Positions 45,464 through 54,648 of a stretch of DNA of 64,000 bases are shown one piece after another. Source of the DNA: Oligoflexia bacterium (GTDB lineage Bacteria; Bdellovibrionota_G; JANQFH01). Both the position numbers and the translations under genes were made by a program. The notes under the pieces were generated by a model that was given only the letters and a program-made list of their open reading frames with translations, made no database searches and was not told the DNA's origin. Within the stretch, counting starts at the first letter, position 1, and each line of letters starts with the position of its first letter. The stretch is taken from contig JANQFH010000056.1 of NCBI GenBank assembly GCA_028277945.1, positions 1 through 64,000 of the forward strand. The letters run 5' to 3'.

Positions 45464-46165
45464 ATGGAACAGCAGCAAAACATCCTGAGAAACATTTGGC
45501 GGGCAGACATCTACGCTACTCTCGCTCTAGGTTTTGACTTTCCCAACAGATCAAACCTTGAGACCATGCGTGCTGTGGCCAGGGATACTCTGGGTACCGT
45601 TTTTACTTCGGCAGAGTTAGGGATACTGTTAGAAAAGCTAACCAGAGAGTTTTGCAGCTACGAAGAGTTAGAGCCCGTCTACCATCGGTTATTTTCAACA
45701 CAGATGCTCTGTCTACCCTTTGAAGCGAGTTACCACCTTGTCGAACGTGGCGCTGTGCTCGCCGATATCACCGGCTTTTACCAGGCCTTTGCCCAGAAGC
45801 CAGTTGCTGGCCAAGGACCACCGGATGCCATAAAGATGGAACTTGGCTTTATGAGCGTTCTCTGTCTTAAGGAGGCGCAAGCCGAGCAAGAGAGTTTACA
45901 TCAAGAGAGACTCATTACCAGCGATGCCGAACGAAAGTTCCTCGAAGATCATCTTGGCAGATGGACACAGGCATTTAGCGATCGTCTCCTCTTGGTTGCC
46001 ACGCATGACTTTTACCAACTCATAGCTAATCTACTCAAAGAGTGGCTCAAGCTGGAATGTGAGCGGTTTAAAATCACGCCGGACCTCTTACGCTATCCAC
46101 AGCCCCATGAAACAGAGAGGAGCGTCGCGTGTTGTGGGCAAACTGCCATGGGCCGACCGGTTTAA
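45464..46165 (+). CDS. TorD/NarJ-type molybdoenzyme assembly chaperone
   Basis: The 233-residue helical protein fits the TorD family: IYATLALGFDFPN at the start, PVYHRLFSTQ, and PPDAIKMELGFMSVLCLKEAQAE plus THDFYQLIANLLKEW. Such chaperones bind the Tat signal of the alpha subunit during cofactor insertion. It directly follows the gamma gene; a GTG at 45461 is an alternative start. It converges on the TPR gene, 20 bases apart. Confidence 0.85.
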   Translation: MEQQQNILRNIWRADIYATLALGFDFPNRSNLETMRAVARDTLGTVFTSAELGILLEKLTREFCSYEELEPVYHRLFSTQMLCLPFEASYHLVERGAVLADITGFYQAFAQKPVAGQGPPDAIKMELGFMSVLCLKEAQAEQESLHQERLITSDAERKFLEDHLGRWTQAFSDRLLLVATHDFYQLIANLLKEWLKLECERFKITPDLLRYPQPHETERSVACCGQTAMGRPV

Positions 46166-46185
46166 AAGATCCGCAGACGACAACG

Positions 46186-47529
46186 CTAGATTAAGCGCAG
46201 ACGGCGCCGGCACTCCGCAACATCTCTGTGACCAAGCTCCACAGAGCCAGACAAGGCGGCTTCTAGGTGTGGCTTGGCGGCAGCGCGCTCACCAAGCTCA
46301 AAGAGAACATAACCTAAGTGATAGGCGACCGTGGGCTCCGCTTCACCCCAGGCGGCTGCTTTTAACAGCGCCGCTTTTGCTCCGGACAGATCTCCCTGCT
46401 GATAGAGCACCCAGCCTAAGGTATGGTAGGCGGTGCTATTCTGGCGCAGCTGCAGATCCTTGTTTGCATAGGCCAAGGCTTTGTCGCGCGTCTCTGGACT
46501 CTGTGCTAAGAGCAGGGCCAAGGGGCGATAGAAGAGCTGCTCATGCTGAGGATACTTGGCAACCGCTTGCAGAAATCGCTGGCGATACTCATCAGCTTCG
46601 TGGCTGCGGCCAAGCTCGTCTTCGATATCCATGAGCGGCAGATAGAGATCGGCTTCACCACCATTTGCTATGGCGTGCAGATAGAGTGAGCGTGCTACCG
46701 GCAGATTTCTATCAACGCCATAAGCAATCTCTGCGAGAGCTGCCAACGCTGCAGGATAACCAGGTAACCGTTGTAGCGCCTCAGCCAAGAGCGCCACAGC
46801 CTTACGCGGCTCGCCACTGTGGAACTCAAAGTGGGCCCACTCCAACAGCGTCCAGGCAACCACGATAGCTGGTTCTGCATAGGCTTTGGCACGGTGATAG
46901 GCAGACACCATACGTTGTTTTGCCAACTCCATATTGCCAAGCCTATCCTGCAGTCGGGCGTCGCGACCGAGAAAGTCAAATGTCTTTCTACTGATTACCG
47001 GTGTATCAATCACTTTCACCGCCGCATCGTAGTAGCCACGCGCCCAGAGAACATCGAACTGCCGCAGTAGTACCTTTTGCTCAACCTGCGTGCCCCGCAA
47101 CTGCAGTGCTTCGTCTATAACAGCAGCTGCGCGGTCGAATCGATGCAGGGTTAGCTCCACTCCAGCCAAATCCGCATATAATACGGCCCTCTCTGGATAA
47201 ACTCGTATGAGATCCATTAGATGTTTGTGCGCTACCTCAACATCGGCAAGCTCACCATAGGCTTTGAACCGCAACAGATACGCCTGGACCAAACGTTCCC
47301 TAGCGCTGTGATCATCTGGCTGTTGCGTGAGGCGCTGGGAAAAAAACTCAATGCTATCAGACATGGTGGGACGCTGCGGCCGCTTGCTGGCAAGCGCTGC
47401 GCGTAGCAGCTCGTCATCAACGACAACCGTAGGCGTAATCTGGAACTTTACAATGAGAACAACTGCAAGCAGTAAAAACAAGAGCAGTGGCCATTGCCAG
47501 CCACTGCTCTTGAGACGTCTATCCTTCAT
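46186..47529 (-). CDS. Membrane-anchored TPR protein
   Basis: One N-terminal membrane helix (WPLLLFLLLAVVLIVKFQI) is followed by about 400 residues of tetratricopeptide repeats (for example GWVLYQQGDLSGAKAALLKAA and LAYANKDLQLRQNS). It should form a protein-binding scaffold in the periplasm. It is the third gene of the operon with the two DUF4331 genes, starting 6 bases after the second. The placement suggests it acts with them and possibly with the adjacent oxidoreductase. Confidence 0.8.
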   Translation of the reverse strand: MKDRRLKSSGWQWPLLLFLLLAVVLIVKFQITPTVVVDDELLRAALASKRPQRPTMSDSIEFFSQRLTQQPDDHSARERLVQAYLLRFKAYGELADVEVAHKHLMDLIRVYPERAVLYADLAGVELTLHRFDRAAAVIDEALQLRGTQVEQKVLLRQFDVLWARGYYDAAVKVIDTPVISRKTFDFLGRDARLQDRLGNMELAKQRMVSAYHRAKAYAEPAIVVAWTLLEWAHFEFHSGEPRKAVALLAEALQRLPGYPAALAALAEIAYGVDRNLPVARSLYLHAIANGGEADLYLPLMDIEDELGRSHEADEYRQRFLQAVAKYPQHEQLFYRPLALLLAQSPETRDKALAYANKDLQLRQNSTAYHTLGWVLYQQGDLSGAKAALLKAAAWGEAEPTVAYHLGYVLFELGERAAAKPHLEAALSGSVELGHRDVAECRRRLRLI

Positions 47530-47535
47530 TATAGA

Positions 47536-48021
47536 CTAATGAGGTGCAGCCAGATAGGGGAAGGTGGATAGGAACGCCTTGTCGTTCGCATCCACATTAT
47601 CGCTCTGTAGGGCTGCCGCGCCGACCGCAACGGTAAGCGCTACGTCGGTTGCATCATCCTCTAACTTGCGTCCATCCAAAGTTGCAAAGTTTGAGGTGGT
47701 AGAGCCTAGGTTTATCGGCATGACATCTGGGAGAAAGACCGCAGCCGCAGTACCTGCTGGATCGGCATTGCCCGTGGCAGTCAAAACCGTGGTAAACAAC
47801 GACAAGTAAGTGGCAACGTCGTCTGCCGGCAGTGCTAAGTTATACGCTGTCTTGTCAAAAAGATCCGTGGTGGAAACCGACTGTGGGTGGTGAAACACCG
47901 TATTGACTGCTGGTACGCCTTGACGGTCAACTTGCGAAAAGGTGGTGGCGGCATCATCCTCACAACCTTGCAGCAGGAACACAGCAGCCAACAGAATAGT
48001 AAATTTAGAAAAGCGTCGCAT
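47536..48021 (-). CDS. DUF4331 C-terminal-half lipoprotein
   Basis: A lipobox (LAAVFLLQGC) is followed by the pattern GVPAVNTVFHHPQS, FLPDVMPINL, LDGRKLEDDATDVAL and a final FPYLAAPH, which is the C-terminal half of DUF4331 proteins. ATG 48021 has an AAGGAG site; the ATG at 48039 overlaps the previous stop (TAATG) and is also possible. With the upstream gene it appears to be one DUF4331 protein divided into two. Confidence 0.75.
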   Translation of the reverse strand: MRRFSKFTILLAAVFLLQGCEDDAATTFSQVDRQGVPAVNTVFHHPQSVSTTDLFDKTAYNLALPADDVATYLSLFTTVLTATGNADPAGTAAAVFLPDVMPINLGSTTSNFATLDGRKLEDDATDVALTVAVGAAALQSDNVDANDKAFLSTFPYLAAPH

Positions 48022-48038
48022 GTTTTTCTCCTTACGCA

Positions 48039-48791
48039 TTACGAGGTCTCCTCATCGGTCGTAGCCCAGGCATAGATGGTGGCGTCACTCGCTACACCCA
48101 ATGCCTCAGCAATATCTGCTTTAGGCACTTCGACGACGATCGCTAACGCATTGAGTCCCGCTAAGCTATCGGTACCTGGATTAGAAAAAGCGAGTGTCTG
48201 CTCGGTAGGGCTTCCTATAGTCGTACCAAGGGCGGCGCCGAAGACAGCGTTGAGAACGCTGGTAAGGCTCATATCGCCCGTGAGGTCAAGGAAGAAGGGA
48301 TCGTCGCGAGGACCGGCAAAGGCAGTAACGCCACCACCGGTGAAGGTCGTATTAAATGCACCCGAGGCGATTACCGTACCCTCAAAGACTTGGCCGGTGG
48401 CAGTCGTAACCGATGGCGCTGATAACGCCCGCACGTTCACGGTTTGTGAGGTGCCACTACCGGTAAAGTGTACCTGCATCACCGCATCTGGGACGCCATC
48501 GCGCGCATCGCTAAACTTGAACTGGTAGAGAGCATTGGGGTTGAAAGCGGCATTGTTTGTCTGTTCTCCAGAGGCGAGGAACCCGCTTACCGTTATCACC
48601 AAGGCCAGGTTGTCGCCACCCGAAGTAGAAAAGGCGTAGAAGTCCAATATGTCCAAATTAGCTTCACTTGAACCAGGGTTATCAGTGTGGTCGGCACTGT
48701 TGAGCCACTGCACGCCGCCAACCAATATAGCGAGACCCAAAAAAGCCGAGGCCAATAGAGACCACCGCCGTAGGCGCTTACCATCCTTCAT
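48039..48791 (-). CDS. DUF4331 N-terminal-half exported protein
   Basis: A signal anchor (WSLLASAFLGLAILVGGVQW) is followed by the DUF4331 start block ADHTDNPG and ANLDILDFYAFSTSG with the HTD/DxxDxYAF pattern, then an Ig-like all-beta domain. ATG 48791 is preferred because AAGGAGAA lies 8 bases upstream. The domain ends at about 250 residues, where a full-length DUF4331 protein would continue. Function of the family is unknown. Confidence 0.8.
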   Translation of the reverse strand: MKDGKRLRRWSLLASAFLGLAILVGGVQWLNSADHTDNPGSSEANLDILDFYAFSTSGGDNLALVITVSGFLASGEQTNNAAFNPNALYQFKFSDARDGVPDAVMQVHFTGSGTSQTVNVRALSAPSVTTATGQVFEGTVIASGAFNTTFTGGGVTAFAGPRDDPFFLDLTGDMSLTSVLNAVFGAALGTTIGSPTEQTLAFSNPGTDSLAGLNALAIVVEVPKADIAEALGVASDATIYAWATTDEETS

Positions 48792-48994
48792 GCTCATTCT
48801 CCTTCTGGTAGCTGAGTTAAAAATCATATGGAGTATCCGACCATATCCCTTCTAGCAAAGCAACCCTTTTTTCTACTGTTTTTTTGTCCGTTTAGTAACG
48901 CAATGCAAAAATAACGGTCGCCAATAGAAGACATCATGAACATTTATTATTTAATGTAAGCGATGGAGAAGCGATGGGATTTGAGAGCGGCGTT

Positions 48995-50812
48995 CTAGAC
49001 TCTGAAGGAGTCGATCTCTGCTTTTAGCGCTTCGGATTCATGCGATAGGCTTGCGGCCACACCACGCATCTCCTCAAAGGTGCGCGCATTTTCTTGGGAG
49101 ACCCGGACTATCGATTCAACTGCCTTGACCACAACTTCCATACCCTTTTTCTGCTCCACTGTGGCAGAAAGCATCTGTTGCGTTACCTGATTGATGTGTT
49201 CCGCCGCCTTGGTATTTTCGTTAGCACCTTTAGCATTCTCATGAACCGAGTGGGCAATCTCTTTGGTCAAATTGGACATGTTATCTGAGGTTCGCAGCAT
49301 TTCATTGGCAGCATTGGCCTGCTCTTCCATCGAACCGACGATCTGCGCCAGGACATTCTGTGTTAGCGAAACCGCCTCGCCGGTTTCCTGTTGTACGGTA
49401 TCGATAAGCTGGCGAATCTCTTCGGTAGCCGTCATGGCGTGCTCTGCTAAACGCTTGACTTCATCAGCAACCACGCCAAAACTCCTGCCAGCTTCACCGG
49501 CCCGTGCCGCCTCAATAGCGGCATTCAAAGCCAGGAGGTTGGTTTGATCAGCGATCTCTTGGATAACACTAACAATGTTGCCAATCTCCTCAGAGCGCTG
49601 ACCAATCTGGTTGATGCTCGCTTTGAGGCTATCACCACCGGCCTTGGCACTACCCACCGACTCCCTGGATATCGCGCTAACCCGATCAATATGATCAACC
49701 GTGGTACTGGTTGCCTGTAACAAAGACTCACCATTCTTTGCCGTTTTCTCCAAGGTTACATTCATCTGCGCAGTTGAAGCAGACATCTGATCAACACTAG
49801 CAGCAAGGGCTTCTGTATCTCGCGCCAGCTGTTGGATCTGGGATGCCATCTCAACAATGGTAGAGGATGTCTCCTCCGATGAGCTGGTGAGAGACTCGGC
49901 CCCGTCTGCTAGCTGACCAGCAGCATGGTTAATGCCACTGGCTGACTTGGATACGGTGTTGGAGACGTTACGAATCTGACTGATGGTGTGATGAATCGTC
50001 CCGGTCATCTTTTTAAAGGCACTACCAAAACGATCTTTCTTTGAATGCGTTGCCACCTTCGCGGTAATATCACCTGCAGCAATGGCGTCCGCGACACTAG
50101 CCATTTCCCGCAGATACAGCACCATGGCGTTCATCTCTTGAGCTAGGTGCCCCACTTCATCCATATAAAAGATAGGCAATGTCTTTTCCAAATCGCCCTG
50201 CCTAATTGCCTTTGCCGCACTAAACATACGCCGTAACGGATAGGCAACAGAGTGCCAAGTAAGATGGGCGACAATGCTACCGATCACCAACAACAGCACA
50301 CAGACTATGAGCAACTGCCGGCGCAAAGAACCCTTTGCCGCTTTAATCTGTTGCAGCGGGAACACTCCCCGTAGCAACACCATCTGATCTGTATTGGCCA
50401 TCGGTACGGGCAGCACGGCAAAGAGTTGTCCACCTTGGTTGATTGTGGCAAACTCCTCTCGGTTAGTGGGGAAGTTCGCTTGCAAGCTTAATACACCGGC
50501 TCGGGTACCGGTTTGATTGTTTGGCAAGACGACATCGAGGTAGGCAGCGTCCTTATTATAAACCATCTGCTCCAATACAGTGCCAATGGTCTGATAGTCG
50601 CTGTTCTCATCAAGGTCGGTAAACACACTGCCTAGGGTTGAGAGAACGCCTTTTGCGTGCAGCTGCTCCACCTTAAGCATCTCTTCGGAAAGTTTAAGCG
50701 GCAGATAGCTAAAAAGGAGAGCACTAGTGATCACCACAAGCAAAAAGATCGAACCAACGATCTTTACTCGCATTGGCAACATGAAAAACCAATCCTTCAT
50801 CTTCAAAAACAT
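48995..50812 (-). CDS. Methyl-accepting chemotaxis protein
   Basis: Two membrane helices ([19 protein letters not shown] and [20 protein letters not shown]) bracket a ~150-residue periplasmic sensor region. A HAMP domain and the signalling domain follow, with its hairpin [21 protein letters not shown] intact. The ligand is unknown. It lies downstream of the CheY-like gene on the same strand. Upstream is a 10-bp palindrome GGAATATTCC (50816-50825). Confidence 0.92.
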   Translation of the reverse strand: MFLKMKDWFFMLPMRVKIVGSIFLLVVITSALLFSYLPLKLSEEMLKVEQLHAKGVLSTLGSVFTDLDENSDYQTIGTVLEQMVYNKDAAYLDVVLPNNQTGTRAGVLSLQANFPTNREEFATINQGGQLFAVLPVPMANTDQMVLLRGVFPLQQIKAAKGSLRRQLLIVCVLLLVIGSIVAHLTWHSVAYPLRRMFSAAKAIRQGDLEKTLPIFYMDEVGHLAQEMNAMVLYLREMASVADAIAAGDITAKVATHSKKDRFGSAFKKMTGTIHHTISQIRNVSNTVSKSASGINHAAGQLADGAESLTSSSEETSSTIVEMASQIQQLARDTEALAASVDQMSASTAQMNVTLEKTAKNGESLLQATSTTVDHIDRVSAISRESVGSAKAGGDSLKASINQIGQRSEEIGNIVSVIQEIADQTNLLALNAAIEAARAGEAGRSFGVVADEVKRLAEHAMTATEEIRQLIDTVQQETGEAVSLTQNVLAQIVGSMEEQANAANEMLRTSDNMSNLTKEIAHSVHENAKGANENTKAAEHINQVTQQMLSATVEQKKGMEVVVKAVESIVRVSQENARTFEEMRGVAASLSHESEALKAEIDSFRV

Positions 50813-50922
50813 TCTGGAATATTCCTAGACGATTGTCTGAAATTAGATCAAGTTGGAACCAAAATCAAGACCAAGCCCAAACTGCATAACAACGGGCCCC
50901 TTCTCTCCACCGATGACACCTC

Positions 50923-51336
50923 CTACCTCTTGAGCGCCTTAAGATGGCTGCGGCGCATTTTCAGATGGTTTTCAACACGAACCATAACCTCTTCTGGATT
51001 AAACGGTTTGGTCAGATAGTCTACAGCACCAAGCTTAAGGGCTTTCATCTTCTGATCTACTTCTGCAAGTGTCGAGAGAAAGACAATGGGCACAGCAGCG
51101 AAAGCCTCGTCTTGTTTTAGTTCCTTACAGACATCAAAACCGTCTTTGCCTGGCATCATGATATCGAGGAGAATAATATCGGGCTTGATTTCTCGCGCCA
51201 TGGAGACGGCCTCGACGCCGTTGTGAGCCTCTGAGAGCACATAGTTCTGCTTGCCCAGAATACCCATGAGCAGTTGGCGATTGATCGGATCGTCATCAAC
51301 TATCAAAACTTTGTCTGCTTGCTCATTCTGAGACAA
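50923..51336 (-). CDS. Single-domain response regulator (CheY-like)
   Basis: A 137-residue receiver with the acidic pocket VLIVDDDPIN, phospho-Asp in IILLDIMMPGKDGF, Thr/Ser in FLSTLAE and Lys in YLTKPFNPEE. It is followed by the MCP gene and may report to it or to a hybrid kinase nearby. No output domain. Confidence 0.9.
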   Translation of the reverse strand: MSQNEQADKVLIVDDDPINRQLLMGILGKQNYVLSEAHNGVEAVSMAREIKPDIILLDIMMPGKDGFDVCKELKQDEAFAAVPIVFLSTLAEVDQKMKALKLGAVDYLTKPFNPEEVMVRVENHLKMRRSHLKALKR

Positions 51337-51526
51337 TCGTGGCGCCTTCCCCTCTTAATAAATATGACATAAACCTACCATCTTCGTGTATCTGTAAAAT
51401 TATACTCAGTTGTATTTTACTCTAGTATGATTTCTCATTTAATTATTGTATTCTACTCTAAAAGGAGTAAGGCAAAACGAATTCTTTTTGCTTCAACGTA
51501 TGTTTTTGTTTAAGGAGAAACTAACA

Positions 51527-51973
51527 ATGAATAAACAAATTATAAAACGAACAAGCAAGAGAGGATTTTCTCTCGTCGAGCTTGCGGTGGTTATTGTTAT
51601 CATTGGCGTGCTCGCAGCCTTCGCGGTACCCAAGTTTCGCGATTCGGTTGAGCGCTCCAAGGCCTCAGAAGCTTACAACTATCTAAGCTCTGTCCGTGCC
51701 GCACAGGAACGCTATCAGTCTAGACAAGGCACCTATGCCGATGATCTAGCCAATCTAGACATCCAAATGGCTAGCTCAAAGCACTTCACGGTTGGTGCAA
51801 TCGAAGCTGGTGGCACGGGTAGCCTTGAGGACTCGTGGAAACTGACGCTGACACGCAAAGACGCTTCTGCCGGCTACGGGGATTATACTATTGTGTTCAC
51901 CCAAGACGGTTTTAATGAAGATGACAGTAGCATCAGCAATCTGCCAACCATTAATCCGATGTCGACTTCATAG
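51527..51973 (+). CDS. Type IV pilin-like protein
   Basis: ATG 51527 has an AAGGAG site and gives a 148-residue protein with the prepilin peptidase signature KRGFSLVELAVVIVIIGVLA, with conserved Glu at +5. Downstream it has the short beta-domain of small major pilins or pseudopilins. No other pilus assembly gene is in the window. Confidence 0.9.
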   Translation: MNKQIIKRTSKRGFSLVELAVVIVIIGVLAAFAVPKFRDSVERSKASEAYNYLSSVRAAQERYQSRQGTYADDLANLDIQMASSKHFTVGAIEAGGTGSLEDSWKLTLTRKDASAGYGDYTIVFTQDGFNEDDSSISNLPTINPMSTS

Positions 51974-52103
51974 GTATGCAATACATAGAAATCTACACAT
52001 ACAACCATAGATAGAATATAATTTAAGTTAGTAAAAGCAAATCCTTAGCAGCTCGCCTCAAATAGTCTTCGAACATAAAATTCGGTTTTCCTAAAAATAG
52101 CTC

Positions 52104-54419
52104 ATGTCTCGATTTAAAGATATTTCTCTAGGCAGAAAACTCACTCTGCTGATTGCTGTAACCAGCGGAGCAGCACTTATCATAGCCTGCTCTACGCTTG
52201 CCGTGTTCGACGTTTTGCGATTGCGTAAAGTTATCCTACACAATCTGTCGGCGATGACAGGATTGGCCATACATAACACCTCCGCGGCGCTTGCATCTAA
52301 CGACCGCCAGGGAGCAACCGTGACGCTTGCCGAACTCCATGCACTGCCTGATATTCTCGCAGCAGCAGTCTATGACAATAGCGGCAAGATATTTGCTAAG
52401 TACACACGTCAGGGAAGCATTGCCGTGGCAGCCAAACCTATGATGGCTGACGGCCATCGTTTTGTCGATAGGACACTCGAAGTGTTCAAAATGGCTGTAT
52501 ACAATAACAAGAATATCGGAATCGTTTATCTACGCTCTGATCTCAAACAACTGTATAACCTCATCGACCAGTACATTTTAATTGCTATAAGCGTGGCTCT
52601 ATTGAGTTCTTTAATTGTCTTGCTGATTTCCTCAAAGCTACAGCGTTTGGTTTCCAGACCAATACTGCACTTGGCACAGATTACCCGACAAGTATCCAAT
52701 GATAAAAATTATTCTGTGCGTGCTAAGAAGGATGGTAACGATGAGATTGGTCAACTGACCGATAGCTTCAACGAAATGTTAAGCCAGATTCAAACTAGAG
52801 ACCAACAGCTTCAGCTTCATAGCCAAAACCTCGAGAAAGAGGTGGCTAAGCGTACGCAAGAACTACGTCAAGCAAATCCGCATAAATCGAAGAGCGAATT
52901 CGTGGCTAATATGAGCCATGAGATTCGCACGCCGATGAACGGCATCATTGGCATGACCGCACTGCTACTCGACACTCCACTGACGCCGGAACAGAAAGAG
53001 TATCTCCAAGCCATCAGCCAATCGGCCGATTCGCTCCTCACCATTATCAGCGACATCCTCGACTTCTCCAAAATCGTAGCGGGTAAACTAGAGCTAAATG
53101 AGTTGACCTTTGATCTGCGTAACTGTCTCGATGAAGTCATGCAGACAGTTGCACGCCGTACCCATGAGAAAGGGTTGGAGCTCTGCTGTCTGATTCCTCA
53201 GGAGGTTCCAATTGTTCTGATCGGTGACGCCATAAGGTTACGACAGATTATTCTAAATCTTGTCAACAATGCTGTTAAGTTTACGGAAAGAGGTGAGGTT
53301 GTTTCTAGGGTAGAAGTAGAATCGATGAGTGATAACAAGAAGGTGGTATTGCACTTCTCTGTAAGCGATACCGGTATCGGTGTGCCGAAAGAGAAACAAA
53401 AGTTGATCTTTGATTCTTTTTCTCAGGCGGATGGCTCGATGACGAGAAAACACGGTGGAACGGGACTAGGGCTGACAATTTCATCTAAGCTCGTAGAGAT
53501 GATGGGAGGTAAAATCTGGATCCAAAGTGAGGTTGGCAAGGGCTCCACCTTCCATTTTACCGTTGCGCTTAAAACCCAGCCAAACTACGAACTGCAGCAG
53601 CAACAGCCGCAAGCAAAAGAACTCATGGATCGTCGTGTTTTGATTGTTGATGACAATGCGACAAACTGTCAGCTACTTGCCACATTGTTACGTGGCTGGC
53701 AGATGGAAGTCGCGATTGCCAGTAGCTTTGATGCTGCTATAGACACTGTCAAACAGAATCAGGAACCGTTCGACCTGGCCTTGGTTGACGCTGAGCTACC
53801 TGAATCAGACGGATTTACCCTAGCACAGCAATTGACTCAACAGAACAAGCCACCAGACGTAATCGTCATGATGCTTACCTCTACAGGCCTGCAAGAAGGA
53901 ACTATTCGTTGCCGATCTATGGGAGTAAGTTATGTAACCAAACCCATTAGACAAGCCGATCTTTTAACAGGTCTGATTAACGCCTTTAATACGCTGAACA
54001 AGCCAACATCGCCCCAGCAGTATAGAATCCTTCTAGCAGAAGACGATCTCGTCAACCAGAGCGTAGCCATTAAACTGTTGGAAAAACATGGACACCAAGT
54101 TGATATAGCAAGCAACGGCAGACAGGTATTGAAGATGCTAGATAAACATGATTATGACCTCATTCTTATGGATATCCAGATGCCAGAGATGGGTGGTATT
54201 GAAGCGACAACTGCCATCCGCGAAATGGAAAAAGAGCGTGGTGGGCATATTCCTATCATCGCCATGACAGCGCACGCTATGAAGGGAGATGAGAAGCGCT
54301 GCCTTGATGCGGGCATGGATGCCTATATCGCCAAACCTATTCGTCCCAGGGTGTTTTATGATCGGTTGGAAAAGATCCGTGAAAGATTTTTTGCTAAAGG
54401 TCCAGCCATGATTTCGTAA
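52104..54419 (+). CDS. CHASE8-type hybrid sensor histidine kinase with two receivers
   Basis: Domains in order: a membrane helix, a CHASE8-like periplasmic domain (about 35-150), a second helix, HAMP, HisKA with His272 ([14 protein letters not shown]), HATPase with N and G boxes ([21 protein letters not shown]), receiver 1 from about residue 510 ([20 protein letters not shown]) and receiver 2 from about 640 ([20 protein letters not shown]). 771 residues. The signal and output are unknown. The last domain is a typical phosphorelay receiver, so an Hpt protein elsewhere is likely. Confidence 0.9.
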   Translation: MSRFKDISLGRKLTLLIAVTSGAALIIACSTLAVFDVLRLRKVILHNLSAMTGLAIHNTSAALASNDRQGATVTLAELHALPDILAAAVYDNSGKIFAKYTRQGSIAVAAKPMMADGHRFVDRTLEVFKMAVYNNKNIGIVYLRSDLKQLYNLIDQYILIAISVALLSSLIVLLISSKLQRLVSRPILHLAQITRQVSNDKNYSVRAKKDGNDEIGQLTDSFNEMLSQIQTRDQQLQLHSQNLEKEVAKRTQELRQANPHKSKSEFVANMSHEIRTPMNGIIGMTALLLDTPLTPEQKEYLQAISQSADSLLTIISDILDFSKIVAGKLELNELTFDLRNCLDEVMQTVARRTHEKGLELCCLIPQEVPIVLIGDAIRLRQIILNLVNNAVKFTERGEVVSRVEVESMSDNKKVVLHFSVSDTGIGVPKEKQKLIFDSFSQADGSMTRKHGGTGLGLTISSKLVEMMGGKIWIQSEVGKGSTFHFTVALKTQPNYELQQQQPQAKELMDRRVLIVDDNATNCQLLATLLRGWQMEVAIASSFDAAIDTVKQNQEPFDLALVDAELPESDGFTLAQQLTQQNKPPDVIVMMLTSTGLQEGTIRCRSMGVSYVTKPIRQADLLTGLINAFNTLNKPTSPQQYRILLAEDDLVNQSVAIKLLEKHGHQVDIASNGRQVLKMLDKHDYDLILMDIQMPEMGGIEATTAIREMEKERGGHIPIIAMTAHAMKGDEKRCLDAGMDAYIAKPIRPRVFYDRLEKIRERFFAKGPAMIS

Positions 54420-54446
54420 CCATATAATTTCATTAAATTTTCTAGC

Positions 54447-54476
54447 TTGACCCAATGAATCAAAAACGCGTATAAT
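54447..54476 (+). promoter_or_regulatory. Sigma-70 promoter before the riboswitch
   Basis: TTGACC (54447-54452) and TATAAT (54471-54476) are separated by 18 bases. Transcription would begin near 54483, giving a ~165-base leader that carries the aptamer. Confidence 0.65.
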
Positions 54477-54537
54477 AAATAGATTGGGGGTAGAGGAAAA
54501 CCCAGTAAACCTGTCCTTACCGACGACTGCAGCATCT

Positions 54538-54630
54538 TCGTCGAAAGGGCCACCCAGGGTGAAAGCCTTGGAGCGCAAAAGCTGTAGCCTGCCCGCTATT
54601 GGATAAGCGAATGGCTGACAGCCTGTCGAA
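54538..54630 (+). ncRNA. GEMM (cyclic di-GMP-I or cGAMP) riboswitch candidate
   Basis: The element matches the GEMM layout: GAAAGGGCCACC, then a 7-bp stem CCAGGGT/GCCTTGG capped by a GAAA tetraloop, then GGAGCGCAAAAGC (compare GGGACGCAAAGC), then a second arm GCTGTAGCC paired with GGCTGACAGC, ending GCCTGTCG. A CGACGA/TCGTCG hairpin lies just upstream. The base that discriminates c-di-GMP from cGAMP cannot be read with confidence. It precedes a surface lipoprotein, a frequent target of this class. Confidence 0.6.
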
Positions 54631-54648
54631 ATGAGGGGGCTTTTTATT

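Noticed and set aside
46059-46634. 191-codon plus-strand frame overlapping the TPR gene
   Set aside because: It runs antisense to clear TPR repeats, has no family pattern and an Arg/Gln-biased composition typical of a shadow frame.
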